Below, piece by piece: positions 7,234-12,733 of a DNA stretch of 14,598 nt. Made by a program: the position numbers and the translations under genes. Below the pieces are notes generated by a model that saw only the letters and a program-made list of their open reading frames with translations, did no database searches and was not told the DNA's origin. The stretch is from Thermaerobacter marianensis (GTDB lineage Bacteria; Bacillota; Sulfobacillia; DYIH01): contig DYIH01000006.1 in assembly GCA_020723785.1 (NCBI GenBank), forward strand, positions 1 to 14,598, written 5' to 3'. The first letter of the stretch is position 1, and each line of letters starts with the position of its first letter.

Positions 7234-7584
7234 GTGAAGATCGAGGGACCGGCCAAGTGCCTGCGCATCTATATCGGGGAGAGCGACCACCACCATGGAC
7301 GGCCCCTGTACAACGCCATCGTCCTCAAGGCGCGGGAGCTGGGCCTGGCGGGCGCCACCGTGTTGCGCGGCATCGAGGGCTACGGGGCCAACAGGCGCAT
7401 TCGCGCCGCCCGTCTGCTCGACCTGTCCACCGACCTGCCGGTGTTGATCGAGATCGTCGACCGGGCCGACCGCGTCGCCAAGCTCCTGCCGTTCCTCGAG
7501 GAAACGGTGCGGAAGGGACTGGTCACCCTGGAAGACGTGGAGGTCATCAGGTACGTCCGCGACGAGGAGGAGCCCGGCGTATGA
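7234..7584 (+). CDS. DUF190 protein (CrcB-associated, PII-like fold)
   Basis: This 116-residue protein starts at GTG 7234, with GGAAGGGGGG at 7218-7227 as a strong ribosome binding site. The core matches DUF190 along its whole length: LRIYIGESDHHHGRPLYNAI, GLAGATVLRGIEGYGANRRI, LSTDLPVLIEIVDRADRV and GLVTLEDVEVIRY. The fold is a ferredoxin-like PII-type trimer. DUF190 genes very often sit beside crcB, so a role in fluoride tolerance or channel control is likely, but its biochemical activity is not established as far as I know. It ends 14 bases before the stop codon of a convergent minus-strand gene, and a hairpin spans that junction. Confidence 0.9.
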   Translation: MKIEGPAKCLRIYIGESDHHHGRPLYNAIVLKARELGLAGATVLRGIEGYGANRRIRAARLLDLSTDLPVLIEIVDRADRVAKLLPFLEETVRKGLVTLEDVEVIRYVRDEEEPGV

Positions 7585-7586
7585 GC

Positions 7587-7610
7587 GCCGCCGGGTTTTC
7601 ACCGGGCGGC
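7587..7610. terminator. Inverted repeat at convergent gene junction, possible bidirectional terminator
   Basis: GCCGCC at 7587-7592 pairs with GGCGGC at 7605-7610. After a G-G mismatch, GGT (7594-7596) pairs with ACC (7601-7603) around a four-base loop. The hairpin lies between two converging genes, and the minus-strand stop codon (7599-7601) falls in it. There is no T-tract on either strand, so intrinsic termination is doubtful. Confidence 0.35.
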
Positions 7611-8090
7611 CGGGACCTGCTTCAGCCACTCCAGCCCCTCGATGCGGCTGATCCGCCACTCTTTGTAGAGCCACCACAGGGGGCGGTTCCGGTTGATGTC
7701 CTCGACCAAGAATGATGCGCGGTAGGGGACGTCGCTCAGAACGATGAGGCCGCTCAAGCGGACGCGGACGGCCCGCAGGGAGGCGGCGGGCGCGTGGCGG
7801 GGGAGTGGCTTTTCCTGCCCGGGGACGAAATAGGAAACCTCTTCCGACTGGAACCGCGGATGGATGCCGTAGAGCACAAGGCTCCGGCTCGAACGTTCCG
7901 CCAGAAATTGCGCCTCGGGGGTTTCGACCCAGAAGGCTGCGGCTTGGTTCATGCGGCCTTGGCGGAGAGCGGCAAGGTATTCCTGGACGGCTTTCTCGGG
8001 CAGGGATGGAATGAAGGCGATGTAATACCAGCCCAACACCGCGAGGCAGACGGCCAGCGACGCCGCGGTGGCGGCCAAGGTCCAGCGCAT
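7599..8090 (-). CDS. Single-pass membrane protein with NTF2-like extracytoplasmic domain
   Basis: This 163-residue protein has its start chosen at ATG 8090, where a hydrophobic N-terminal helix begins (about residues 4-26, LAATAASLAVCLAVLGWYYI). AGGGGG about nine bases upstream is the binding site. Longer in-frame starts reach back to 8318 but add low-complexity sequence. After the anchor comes SLPEKAVQEYLAALRQGRMNQAAAFW, a pattern seen at the start of DUF4878/NTF2-like domains, then mixed alpha/beta sequence ending in PLWWLYKEWRISRIEGLEWL, which fits the curved sheet and last strand of that fold. I expect an outside-facing small domain of unknown function, perhaps ligand binding or envelope stress. 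The family call is weak. The gene stands alone on the minus strand, convergent with crcB-DUF190. Confidence 0.65.
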   Translation of the reverse strand: MRWTLAATAASLAVCLAVLGWYYIAFIPSLPEKAVQEYLAALRQGRMNQAAAFWVETPEAQFLAERSSRSLVLYGIHPRFQSEEVSYFVPGQEKPLPRHAPAASLRAVRVRLSGLIVLSDVPYRASFLVEDINRNRPLWWLYKEWRISRIEGLEWLKQVPAAR

Positions 8091-8496
8091 GGTCACCGGC
8101 CCCCTGTTCCGGGCGCCTGGGTGGGCCGATTCGTATCCGGCCGGCCGATGTCGAGCCGCATCCGGCGGATCCCGCGTAGCAGTGGTATATGAAGGATATA
8201 TATTCACCAAGGGACGGCCGGTATGTGAAGGTTCCCCGAGGGATGCGTCGTCGGATGGGAGCGTCCGCTCACCATGCGGAGGATGGAACAAATCCTGCAG
8301 GTCTTGCAAATCCTGCATCGGATGACCCCCCTTGATATAATCATAAATGTTGTTGACAATGACCGCAATTTTTTTATCCCGGACCTTCCACCACGGACAA
8401 ACAGCATTGATGCCAAACGCTCCGGGGAGTCGGTTTCGGACCTGCCGGCAGGAATCACCACCCCGCGGCAGAAGATGGGTTCTGGGAGGGATGTCG
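8091..8496. other. 406-base intergenic region with AT-rich islands and short repeats
   Basis: This is the divergent gap between the minus-strand membrane protein gene and the DUF4870 gene; no convincing gene is present. It holds two unusually AT-rich patches in a GC-rich window: 8184-8205 (repeated TATA steps) and 8331-8378. The second contains a perfect TATAAT at 8336-8341 and a perfect TTGACA at 8353-8358. These are in the wrong order to form one promoter; TTGACA is followed only by a poor TATCCC after 16 bases. On the minus strand, TTGGTG (8210-8205) and TATACC (8189-8184) are 15 bases apart and could be a weak promoter for the membrane gene. Confidence 0.5.
8289..8317. repeat. Direct 9/18-base repeat built on CAAATCCTG
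   Basis: CAAATCCTGCA occurs exactly at 8289-8299 and 8307-8317, with a diverged copy (CAGGTCTTG) between, giving three 9-base units. On the minus strand one frame reads Gln-Asp-Leu repeats. Short AATCCTG-type repeats of this kind are, from memory, common in intergenic DNA of several phyla; here there are too few units to classify. Confidence 0.6.
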
Positions 8497-8871
8497 GTGC
8501 AGCGCTCGCCGGATGAAAGGTTTTGGAGCGGTTTGGCCCACCTGGGCTACCTGCTCGGGGGGATGGGCCTGCTGATCGCCTTCGTCATCTACTTTGTCCA
8601 GCGGGAGAGGTCGTATTTCGTGGCCAACCACGCCCGCCAGGCCATCGGGTTTCAACTCGCCGTCATGGTATCGAGGTGGCTGCTGGCCATCCTGGGCCTG
8701 GGCTCCTTCGGGCTCCTGCGGCCGGTCTTCCCCGGGCGTTTCGGGCTGGCGCTGATCGCGTTCGCCTTTTATGTCGCCCTGGCCGTCCTGGCGGTCGTCG
8801 CCGCGGTGAACGCCTTTCGCGGCCGCCACTACCGCTACCCGCTGATAGGCGACTGGATACCGGAGGAATGA
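8497..8871 (+). CDS. DUF4870 family small membrane protein
   Basis: This 124-residue protein starts best at GTG 8497, because GGGAGG at 8484-8489 is seven bases upstream; the ATG at 8491 is only one base from that site. Three hydrophobic helices are visible (about residues 12-34, 51-75 and 82-107). The family pattern is clear: ERFWSGLAHLGYLLGG at the start, then YFVQRERSYFVANHARQAIGFQL between helices 1 and 2 (the polar hAr-A-x-x-F-Q motif), and a C-terminal GRHYRYPLIGDWI that matches the yPl.i..i ending. DUF4870/Tic20-like proteins are abundant in Firmicutes and Actinobacteria; their function is unknown. A 66-base gap leads to spoVK on the same strand. Confidence 0.8.
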   Translation: MQRSPDERFWSGLAHLGYLLGGMGLLIAFVIYFVQRERSYFVANHARQAIGFQLAVMVSRWLLAILGLGSFGLLRPVFPGRFGLALIAFAFYVALAVLAVVAAVNAFRGRHYRYPLIGDWIPEE

Positions 8872-8937
8872 GGTTTAACTGGCACCCCTTTGCGGCGCTG
8901 TTGCGTATACTGGTGACGCGCAACGGAGGGATCGTGG

Positions 8938-10092
8938 ATGGATAAAGCGTGGCGCCCCAAGGGGCCGAATGCGCCCGACTCGATCGAGGAAGTGATCGGC
9001 TGGCTGGAAACCGGGAAGGTCTCCCCCGCGGAGGCCTTCCGTCTTTTCGCGGATGTGGAACAAGCCCGCTCCCCCGGGGCGGCGGCACCGCCGGCGGGAG
9101 CGGCGGCGACGGGCAGGGCCGGCGCGCCCACCGCCCAGGAACTGCGGCGCGTTCTGGAGGAGATCCACGGCCTGATCGGCCTGGATCGGATCAAGGAATT
9201 GATCCAGGAGTTGCAGGCCTTCGTGGAGGTGCAGCGGCGGCGGCAGGCGGCGGGCCTGACAGCCGAACCGGTGGTGCTACATATGGTCTTCCGGGGCAAC
9301 CCGGGCACGGGCAAGACGACGGTGGCGCGGAGCCTGGGCCGGCTGTTCAAGGAGATGGGTGTCCTGGAGAAGGGCCACCTGGTGGAGGTCGAACGGGCCG
9401 ACCTGGTGGGGGAGTACATCGGGCATACGGCCCAGAAGACACGGGAGCAGATCAGGCGGGCGCTGGGCGGCATTCTTTTCGTCGACGAGGCGTATTCATT
9501 GGCCAGGGGCGGGGAGAAGGACTTCGGCAAGGAGGCCATCGACGTCCTGGTCAAGGCCATGGAGGACCATCGCGCCAACCTGGTGGTCATCCTCGCCGGC
9601 TACCGGGACGAGATGGAGTGGTTCCTGCGCCAGAACCCCGGGCTGCGCTCCCGGTTTCCCATCCACCTGGACTTCCCCGACTACGCCGTGGAGGAACTGG
9701 TGCGCATCGCCGAGCACATGGCGACCCGGAGGGACTACCGGTTGACGGACGAGGCCCGCCTCGAACTGGCGCGGCTGCTGCGCCGGCCCGAAGCCGCCGG
9801 GGCCGCCGGCTGCGGCAACGCCCGCCTCGTGCGGAACATCGTCGAGCGGGCCATCCGCAGGCAGGCGGTGCGGCTCGTCCGGGAGAACCGCCACCGCCGG
9901 GAGGACCTGATGCGCATCACCGCCGCCGACCTGGAAGGTGCCCTGGCCCAGGCCGGGGTCCCGGGCGAGGCCGGCACGCCGCCGGGGTTCCGGTCCGATT
10001 CCGGTTTCGACCTGTTGCGGCAGGTGACAGCCTTCATGGCGACGGAAATGGGGAACAACCGCCGCGCCGCCGGCAACGGCCTTCCCGCATGA
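8938..10092 (+). CDS. spoVK: SpoVK/CbbX-type AAA+ ATPase (stage V sporulation protein K)
   Basis: This 384-residue AAA+ ATPase starts at ATG 8938, with GGAGGG at 8925-8930 seven bases upstream. Residues ~1-45 form a helical leader (SIEEVIGWLETGKVSPAEAF), followed by an Ala/Gly/Pro-rich linker to ~65. The AAA module begins with LEEIHGLIGLDRIKELIQEL. It has Walker A GNPGTGKTT (120-128), the pore-loop/second region LVGEYIGHTAQKT, Walker B ILFVDEAYSL (179-188), VVILAGYRDEM (sensor 1) and NPGLRSRFP (Arg finger). A C-terminal helical lid and an extra ~40-residue tail make it longer than the ~320-residue Bacillus SpoVK. The family includes rubisco activase CbbX and the sporulation protein SpoVK, needed in late spore maturation. 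There is no rubisco gene here, and the glnR-glnA context downstream matches Bacillus, so SpoVK is preferred. Confidence 0.88.
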   Translation: MDKAWRPKGPNAPDSIEEVIGWLETGKVSPAEAFRLFADVEQARSPGAAAPPAGAAATGRAGAPTAQELRRVLEEIHGLIGLDRIKELIQELQAFVEVQRRRQAAGLTAEPVVLHMVFRGNPGTGKTTVARSLGRLFKEMGVLEKGHLVEVERADLVGEYIGHTAQKTREQIRRALGGILFVDEAYSLARGGEKDFGKEAIDVLVKAMEDHRANLVVILAGYRDEMEWFLRQNPGLRSRFPIHLDFPDYAVEELVRIAEHMATRRDYRLTDEARLELARLLRRPEAAGAAGCGNARLVRNIVERAIRRQAVRLVRENRHRREDLMRITAADLEGALAQAGVPGEAGTPPGFRSDSGFDLLRQVTAFMATEMGNNRRAAGNGLPA

Positions 10093-10118
10093 TGCCGGGG
10101 CGTCCATGGCATGACGCC

Positions 10119-10149
10119 GGTCCCCACCCTGTCCGATGGCGGTGGGGCC
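10119..10149. other. Inverted repeat between spoVK and the GTPase gene
   Basis: CCCCACC at 10122-10128 pairs with GGTGGGG at 10141-10147 around a 12-base loop. No T-tract follows, so it is not a standard terminator. It lies upstream of the preferred GTPase start (10211) and may stabilise or separate the transcripts. Confidence 0.35.
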
Positions 10150-10210
10150 GACATATCGAAGCCCTCATCGGATCGAGTATCAGCCGGGGTGGAAAAGGGG
10201 GATCGCCCGG

Positions 10211-10855
10211 GTGCCGACCGCGGGGAGCGGGGGAGGGGGAGGCCGGGCCGGGGGCTGCCTCATCGTCGGCCAGGCCAACGCGGGGAAAACCCTCTTCCTC
10301 ATCAACTTCGCCGACCACATGGGCGTCAAGGACCTGGACCTGGACGTGACCTGGCCCGACGGATCGCGGGAACGGTTCCGCTACCCGGTCGCCCGCGCCC
10401 GTGAGCTGTTGGTGGACGACCGCCCTCACACCACCCGCGGCCTGCAGGCCGTTGAGCTGCAACTGCCGCGGGGCAAGGGGTGCAAGGCGTTCCGGCTGTG
10501 CGACACGGGGGGGCTGACCGACGGCGTGCACGGGGCCGCCGACGTCCGCGCGGCCCAGGCCCAGGCGCTGCGGGCGCTCCGCCATGCCGAACTGGTGCTC
10601 CACGTGATGGACGCCGCGGCCGCCGGCAGCCGGGACGCGGCGGGGGCCATCGGCGAGGTGGACAGGCAGGTGGCCGCCTTCGCGTCCCTGCGTTGCCCCT
10701 ATGCCGTCCTGGCCAACAAGATGGACCTCCCCCGGGCCCAGGCCGGCCTGATGAAGATCGCGCGGGAGTTCCCCTCCCGGCGGGTGATACCCGTTTCGGC
10801 TCTGGACGGCCGCGGTTTCCGGGAGGTGAAGGCCTTTGTCTGGGATCATCTCTGA
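10211..10855 (+). CDS. Small P-loop GTPase (TRAFAC/Era-like G domain), uncharacterised
   Basis: I prefer GTG 10211 (214 residues), because an A/G-rich stretch (AAAAGGGGG, 10193-10201) lies about nine bases upstream; ATG 10136 has no binding site and would add 25 unlike residues. A Gly-rich leader (residues 5-15) precedes G1, GQANAGKT (20-27). A Thr-Thr-Arg-Gly stretch is the likely G2 switch I, LCDTGG is G3, LANKMD is G4 and PVSALDG is G5. The G4 sequence makes it guanine-specific. There is no second domain (no KH, OBG or HflX domain), so it is a bare G domain with a short insert between G1 and G2 (VTWPDGSRERFRYPV). It overlaps the following membrane-protein gene by 20 bases, so they are translationally coupled. 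In Bacillus the gene after spoVK is hflX, but this protein is not HflX. Confidence 0.82.
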   Translation: MPTAGSGGGGGRAGGCLIVGQANAGKTLFLINFADHMGVKDLDLDVTWPDGSRERFRYPVARARELLVDDRPHTTRGLQAVELQLPRGKGCKAFRLCDTGGLTDGVHGAADVRAAQAQALRALRHAELVLHVMDAAAAGSRDAAGAIGEVDRQVAAFASLRCPYAVLANKMDLPRAQAGLMKIAREFPSRRVIPVSALDGRGFREVKAFVWDHL

Positions 10856-11453
10856 TCCGGGCGTCATCGCCCTGCTGCGGCTGCTGGCGGCCGTGGCCCT
10901 GACGGCGGCGTCCGTGAAGCTCATGGACGATTGCCTGGACCGGGAACGGGACGCGGCCGCCGGCCGTCCCAACTGGGCGTCGGCGCTGGGGGGGAGCGCG
11001 CCGGCCTATGCCCTGGCCTGCCTGGCCTTGGCCGGCCTGAGCGACGCCCTGGCGGCCGGGACGCTCTTTCTTTCCGCCTATGCCCTGGGGATGGCCTGGG
11101 GCCGCGAGGGCGCGCCGGCGCTCCAGCCCAGCCGGCTGCGGGGCTGGCAGGAAGCGCTGCTGGCCGCCGGCGCCGGCGCCGTCGCCGCGGGCACGCGGGA
11201 GATGTTCGGCGCCCTCTGCGTCATGTTCACCCTGCAGGCTGCCGACGACCTGTACGACGGTTCGTTCGACGCCCGGCGCGGCGGGGCAGGGAGCGGTGCG
11301 AGCCGGGTGGAGATCGCGCTGGCCGGGGCCGCAGCGGGGCTGCTGGCCGTGTTCCTGACCCCGGCGAAAGCCCTGGCGGCCCTGCTCATCGGGGGGCTCA
11401 TCATCGGGCTGACCGGCGGGGAACGGCGCCCGAAGGACGGGGTGGCGGCATGA
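10836..11453 (+). CDS. Multi-pass membrane protein with two DDxxDxxxD motifs (UbiA-like?)
   Basis: This 205-residue protein starts at TTG 10836, with GGGAGGTGA at 10821-10829 inside the end of the GTPase gene. It is almost all Ala/Leu/Gly-rich membrane helix (about six segments: 9-29, 48-66, 69-86, 103-125, 149-165, 168-186). Two acidic motifs stand out: LMDDCLDRERD (Asp31, 32, 35, 39) followed by AAGRPN, and ADDLYDGSFD (Asp137, 138, 141, 145). In UbiA-type prenyltransferases two Asp motifs about 110-120 residues apart bind magnesium-diphosphate, and xRD..aGRPN is a typical continuation of the first. This protein is much shorter than UbiA members (~280-300 residues, nine helices), lacking a helix before the first motif and helices at the end. 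The function is therefore unknown; the resemblance is my inference. Its stop overlaps the next start (ATGA). Confidence 0.75.
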   Translation: MSGIISDPGVIALLRLLAAVALTAASVKLMDDCLDRERDAAAGRPNWASALGGSAPAYALACLALAGLSDALAAGTLFLSAYALGMAWGREGAPALQPSRLRGWQEALLAAGAGAVAAGTREMFGALCVMFTLQAADDLYDGSFDARRGGAGSGASRVEIALAGAAAGLLAVFLTPAKALAALLIGGLIIGLTGGERRPKDGVAA

Positions 11454-11674
11454 CGAATTTGTTACCCTACCTGGTGGCGGCGCTCTTCTTGGTCTTGGCC
11501 GGTTTTGCCTGGGGGCGCCGCCTCGGCCGGGAGGAAGGCGCCGCGGCGGCCCGTGCCGCCGCGCCCCTGGAGCTCCGGGCCGAGACCCTGGAATCCGGGC
11601 GTTGCCCGGTGTGCGCGACACCGCACCCGGCCGGGCCGGTGGCGACCGGGTCTCCGGAAACAGGCGGACAATGA
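11450..11674 (+). CDS. Small membrane-anchored protein with one CPVC motif
   Basis: This 74-residue protein starts at ATG 11450, overlapping the preceding stop as ATGA, so it is translationally coupled. An N-terminal helix (about residues 4-21, LLPYLVAALFLVLAGFAWG) is followed by basic GRRLGREEG, an Ala/Glu-rich stretch, and GRCPVCATPHPAGP at residues ~52-65. A single CxxC like this could be half of a zinc ribbon completed by dimerisation, or a redox pair. By the positive-inside rule the Cys-bearing tail should face the cytoplasm. I do not recognise a family. The coupling suggests it works with the two genes before it. Confidence 0.6.
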   Translation: MTNLLPYLVAALFLVLAGFAWGRRLGREEGAAAARAAAPLELRAETLESGRCPVCATPHPAGPVATGSPETGGQ

Positions 11675-11767
11675 GAAATGAACGGCACGTTGCTGGCGGT
11701 GGTTGGATTCAGGTATGCGACACAGGGACGATGTTCCGGGATTTGCAAATAACAGAGGGTGGCAGCC

Positions 11768-12247
11768 GTGGAGTGGCTAATGATCGGAATCGTATCCATC
11801 CTGATCTTCGCCGGGCTGGCCGGCACCCTGATCCCGGGGCTGCCAGGCGTGCCCCTGATCTTCCTGGCCGTCCTCCTTTACGCCTGGTTCACCGGGTTCC
11901 AGGTCATCGGCGGCGCCTGGCTGATCGCCTTCGCGCTCGTGACCCTGGCCGCCGTTCTGCTGGACTACGCGGCCGCGGCCCTCGGCGCGCGCCGGTTCGG
12001 CGCCTCCAAGGCCGGCGTGGCCGGCGCCATCCTGGGAGGCGTCGCCGGAACCATCTGGCTCGGCCCGCTTGGCCTGGCCCTCGGTCCGTTCATCGGCGCC
12101 CTGCTCACCGAACTGCTCGTGGGCCGTTCGTGGCGCGAGGCCACCCGCAGCGGCATGGGCAGCGCCCTGGGATTGCTCTTCTCACTGGCCGGGCAACTGG
12201 CCATCGCCGGCCTGATGGTCGGCCTCTTCCTGCTCAAGGCCCTGTGA
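11768..12247 (+). CDS. DUF456 membrane protein
   Basis: This 159-residue protein starts best at GTG 11768, with AGAGGG at 11754-11759 eight bases upstream; the GTG at 11759 overlaps that site. Family features are a first helix ending in GLAGTLIPGLPGVPLIFLAV (the conserved iPglPG motif), a hydrophobic segment at ~43-70, the polar GARRFGASKAGVAGAILGG stretch rich in small residues, then GPLGLALGPFIGALLTELL and a final helix. DUF456 proteins have about four helices and glycine-zipper-like repeats; their function is unknown. A 93-base gap separates it from the CPVC gene, so it may have its own transcript. Its stop codon (TGA 12245-12247) lies inside a candidate GlnR-type box that serves the next gene. 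Confidence 0.85.
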   Translation: MEWLMIGIVSILIFAGLAGTLIPGLPGVPLIFLAVLLYAWFTGFQVIGGAWLIAFALVTLAAVLLDYAAAALGARRFGASKAGVAGAILGGVAGTIWLGPLGLALGPFIGALLTELLVGRSWREATRSGMGSALGLLFSLAGQLAIAGLMVGLFLLKAL

Positions 12248-12259
12248 AATAATTTTACC
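12243..12259 (+). promoter_or_regulatory. Candidate GlnR/TnrA-type operator
   Basis: The sequence TGTGA-N7-TTACC matches the Bacillus GlnR/TnrA consensus TGTNA-N7-TNACA at all fixed positions but the last. The N7 core is AT-only. It sits five bases upstream of the -35 of the glnR promoter, a position suited to autoregulation of glnRA. Confidence 0.55.
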
Positions 12260-12260
12260 T

Positions 12261-12277
12261 ATAGTTGACAAAACTAT
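12261..12277 (+). promoter_or_regulatory. Perfect inverted repeat over the glnR -35 element
   Basis: ATAGTT (12261-12266) and AACTAT (12272-12277) are exact inverse complements around GACAA. The repeat covers the -35 TTGACA, so a dimeric regulator bound here would block polymerase. It differs from the GlnR consensus, so the binder is open. Confidence 0.5.
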
Positions 12278-12293
12278 GCGGCGGCCCTACCAT
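12265..12293 (+). promoter_or_regulatory. Sigma-A promoter of glnR-glnA
   Basis: A perfect TTGACA (12265-12270) is followed after exactly 17 bases by TACCAT (12288-12293), matching TATAAT at four of six positions. Transcription would begin near 12300, giving a leader of ~35 bases before ATG 12335. The surrounding DNA is AT-rich against a GC-rich background, as expected for a promoter. Confidence 0.6.
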
Positions 12294-12334
12294 GATTATG
12301 TGATCCTTTTTACTTTTGCGGGGTGCCACCGATC

Positions 12335-12724
12335 ATGACAGGAATGCCGGGCAAGAACGTTCCCATCTATCCGATCGGTTCCGTGGAGCGGCTGACGGGG
12401 CTGACGGCGCGTCAGATCAGGTACTACGAAACCAAGGGGCTGGTGGAGCCGGCCCGCACCGAGGGGAAGCAGCGCCTGTACACACCCGCTCAGGTGGAGC
12501 GGCTCCAGACGATCAAGAAGCTCATGGCGGAAGGATATAGCCTGAAGAGTATCAAAGAAATACTGGCGGAGGAAGCGGTGGACGGCTCCCCCCTGGACTA
12601 CCTGGACGAGTACGCCGGCCGGGGGCGGATGGGCCGCGAGACGCTGCGCTCCCTCTACCCGGTCAGCGACCGGGCCAAACTCATGCGCATCCTCGACCGG
12701 AGGGAAGAGGAGAAAGGGAGGTAG
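12335..12724 (+). CDS. glnR: GlnR-like MerR family nitrogen regulator
   Basis: This 129-residue protein (Bacillus GlnR is 135) starts at ATG 12335, with GGGGTG at 12320-12325 as binding site nine bases upstream; GTG 12323 and ATG 12344 are alternatives. The N-terminus PIYPIGSVERLTGLTARQIR then YYETKGLVEPART is the winged-helix DNA-binding domain and closely follows GlnR (PLFPIGIVMQLTDLSARQIRYYE). The wing (RLYTPAQVERLQTIKKLMAEG) and the helix GYSLKSIKEILAEE complete the MerR fold. The basic C-terminal tail (RAKLMRILDRREEEKG) sits where GlnR has its regulatory tail that senses feedback-inhibited glutamine synthetase. It lies ten bases upstream of glnA, as in Bacillus. Expected role: repression of glnRA under nitrogen excess. 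Confidence 0.88.
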   Translation: MTGMPGKNVPIYPIGSVERLTGLTARQIRYYETKGLVEPARTEGKQRLYTPAQVERLQTIKKLMAEGYSLKSIKEILAEEAVDGSPLDYLDEYAGRGRMGRETLRSLYPVSDRAKLMRILDRREEEKGR

Positions 12725-12733
12725 CCGAAGCCA

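Noticed and set aside
8204..8461. Minus-strand frame reading through the AATCCTG repeat
   Set aside because: Its apparent product is repeat-derived and Arg-rich, it covers the AT-rich control region, and it has no family resemblance.
8880..8893. Sigma-54-like promoter TGGCAC...TTGC before spoVK
   Set aside because: The GG and GC elements are nine bases apart instead of the strictly required ten, and no activator site or gene is apparent nearby.
11678..11752. 24-codon frame between the CPVC gene and the DUF456 gene
   Set aside because: There is no convincing ribosome binding site or motif, and it is too short to support without conservation data.
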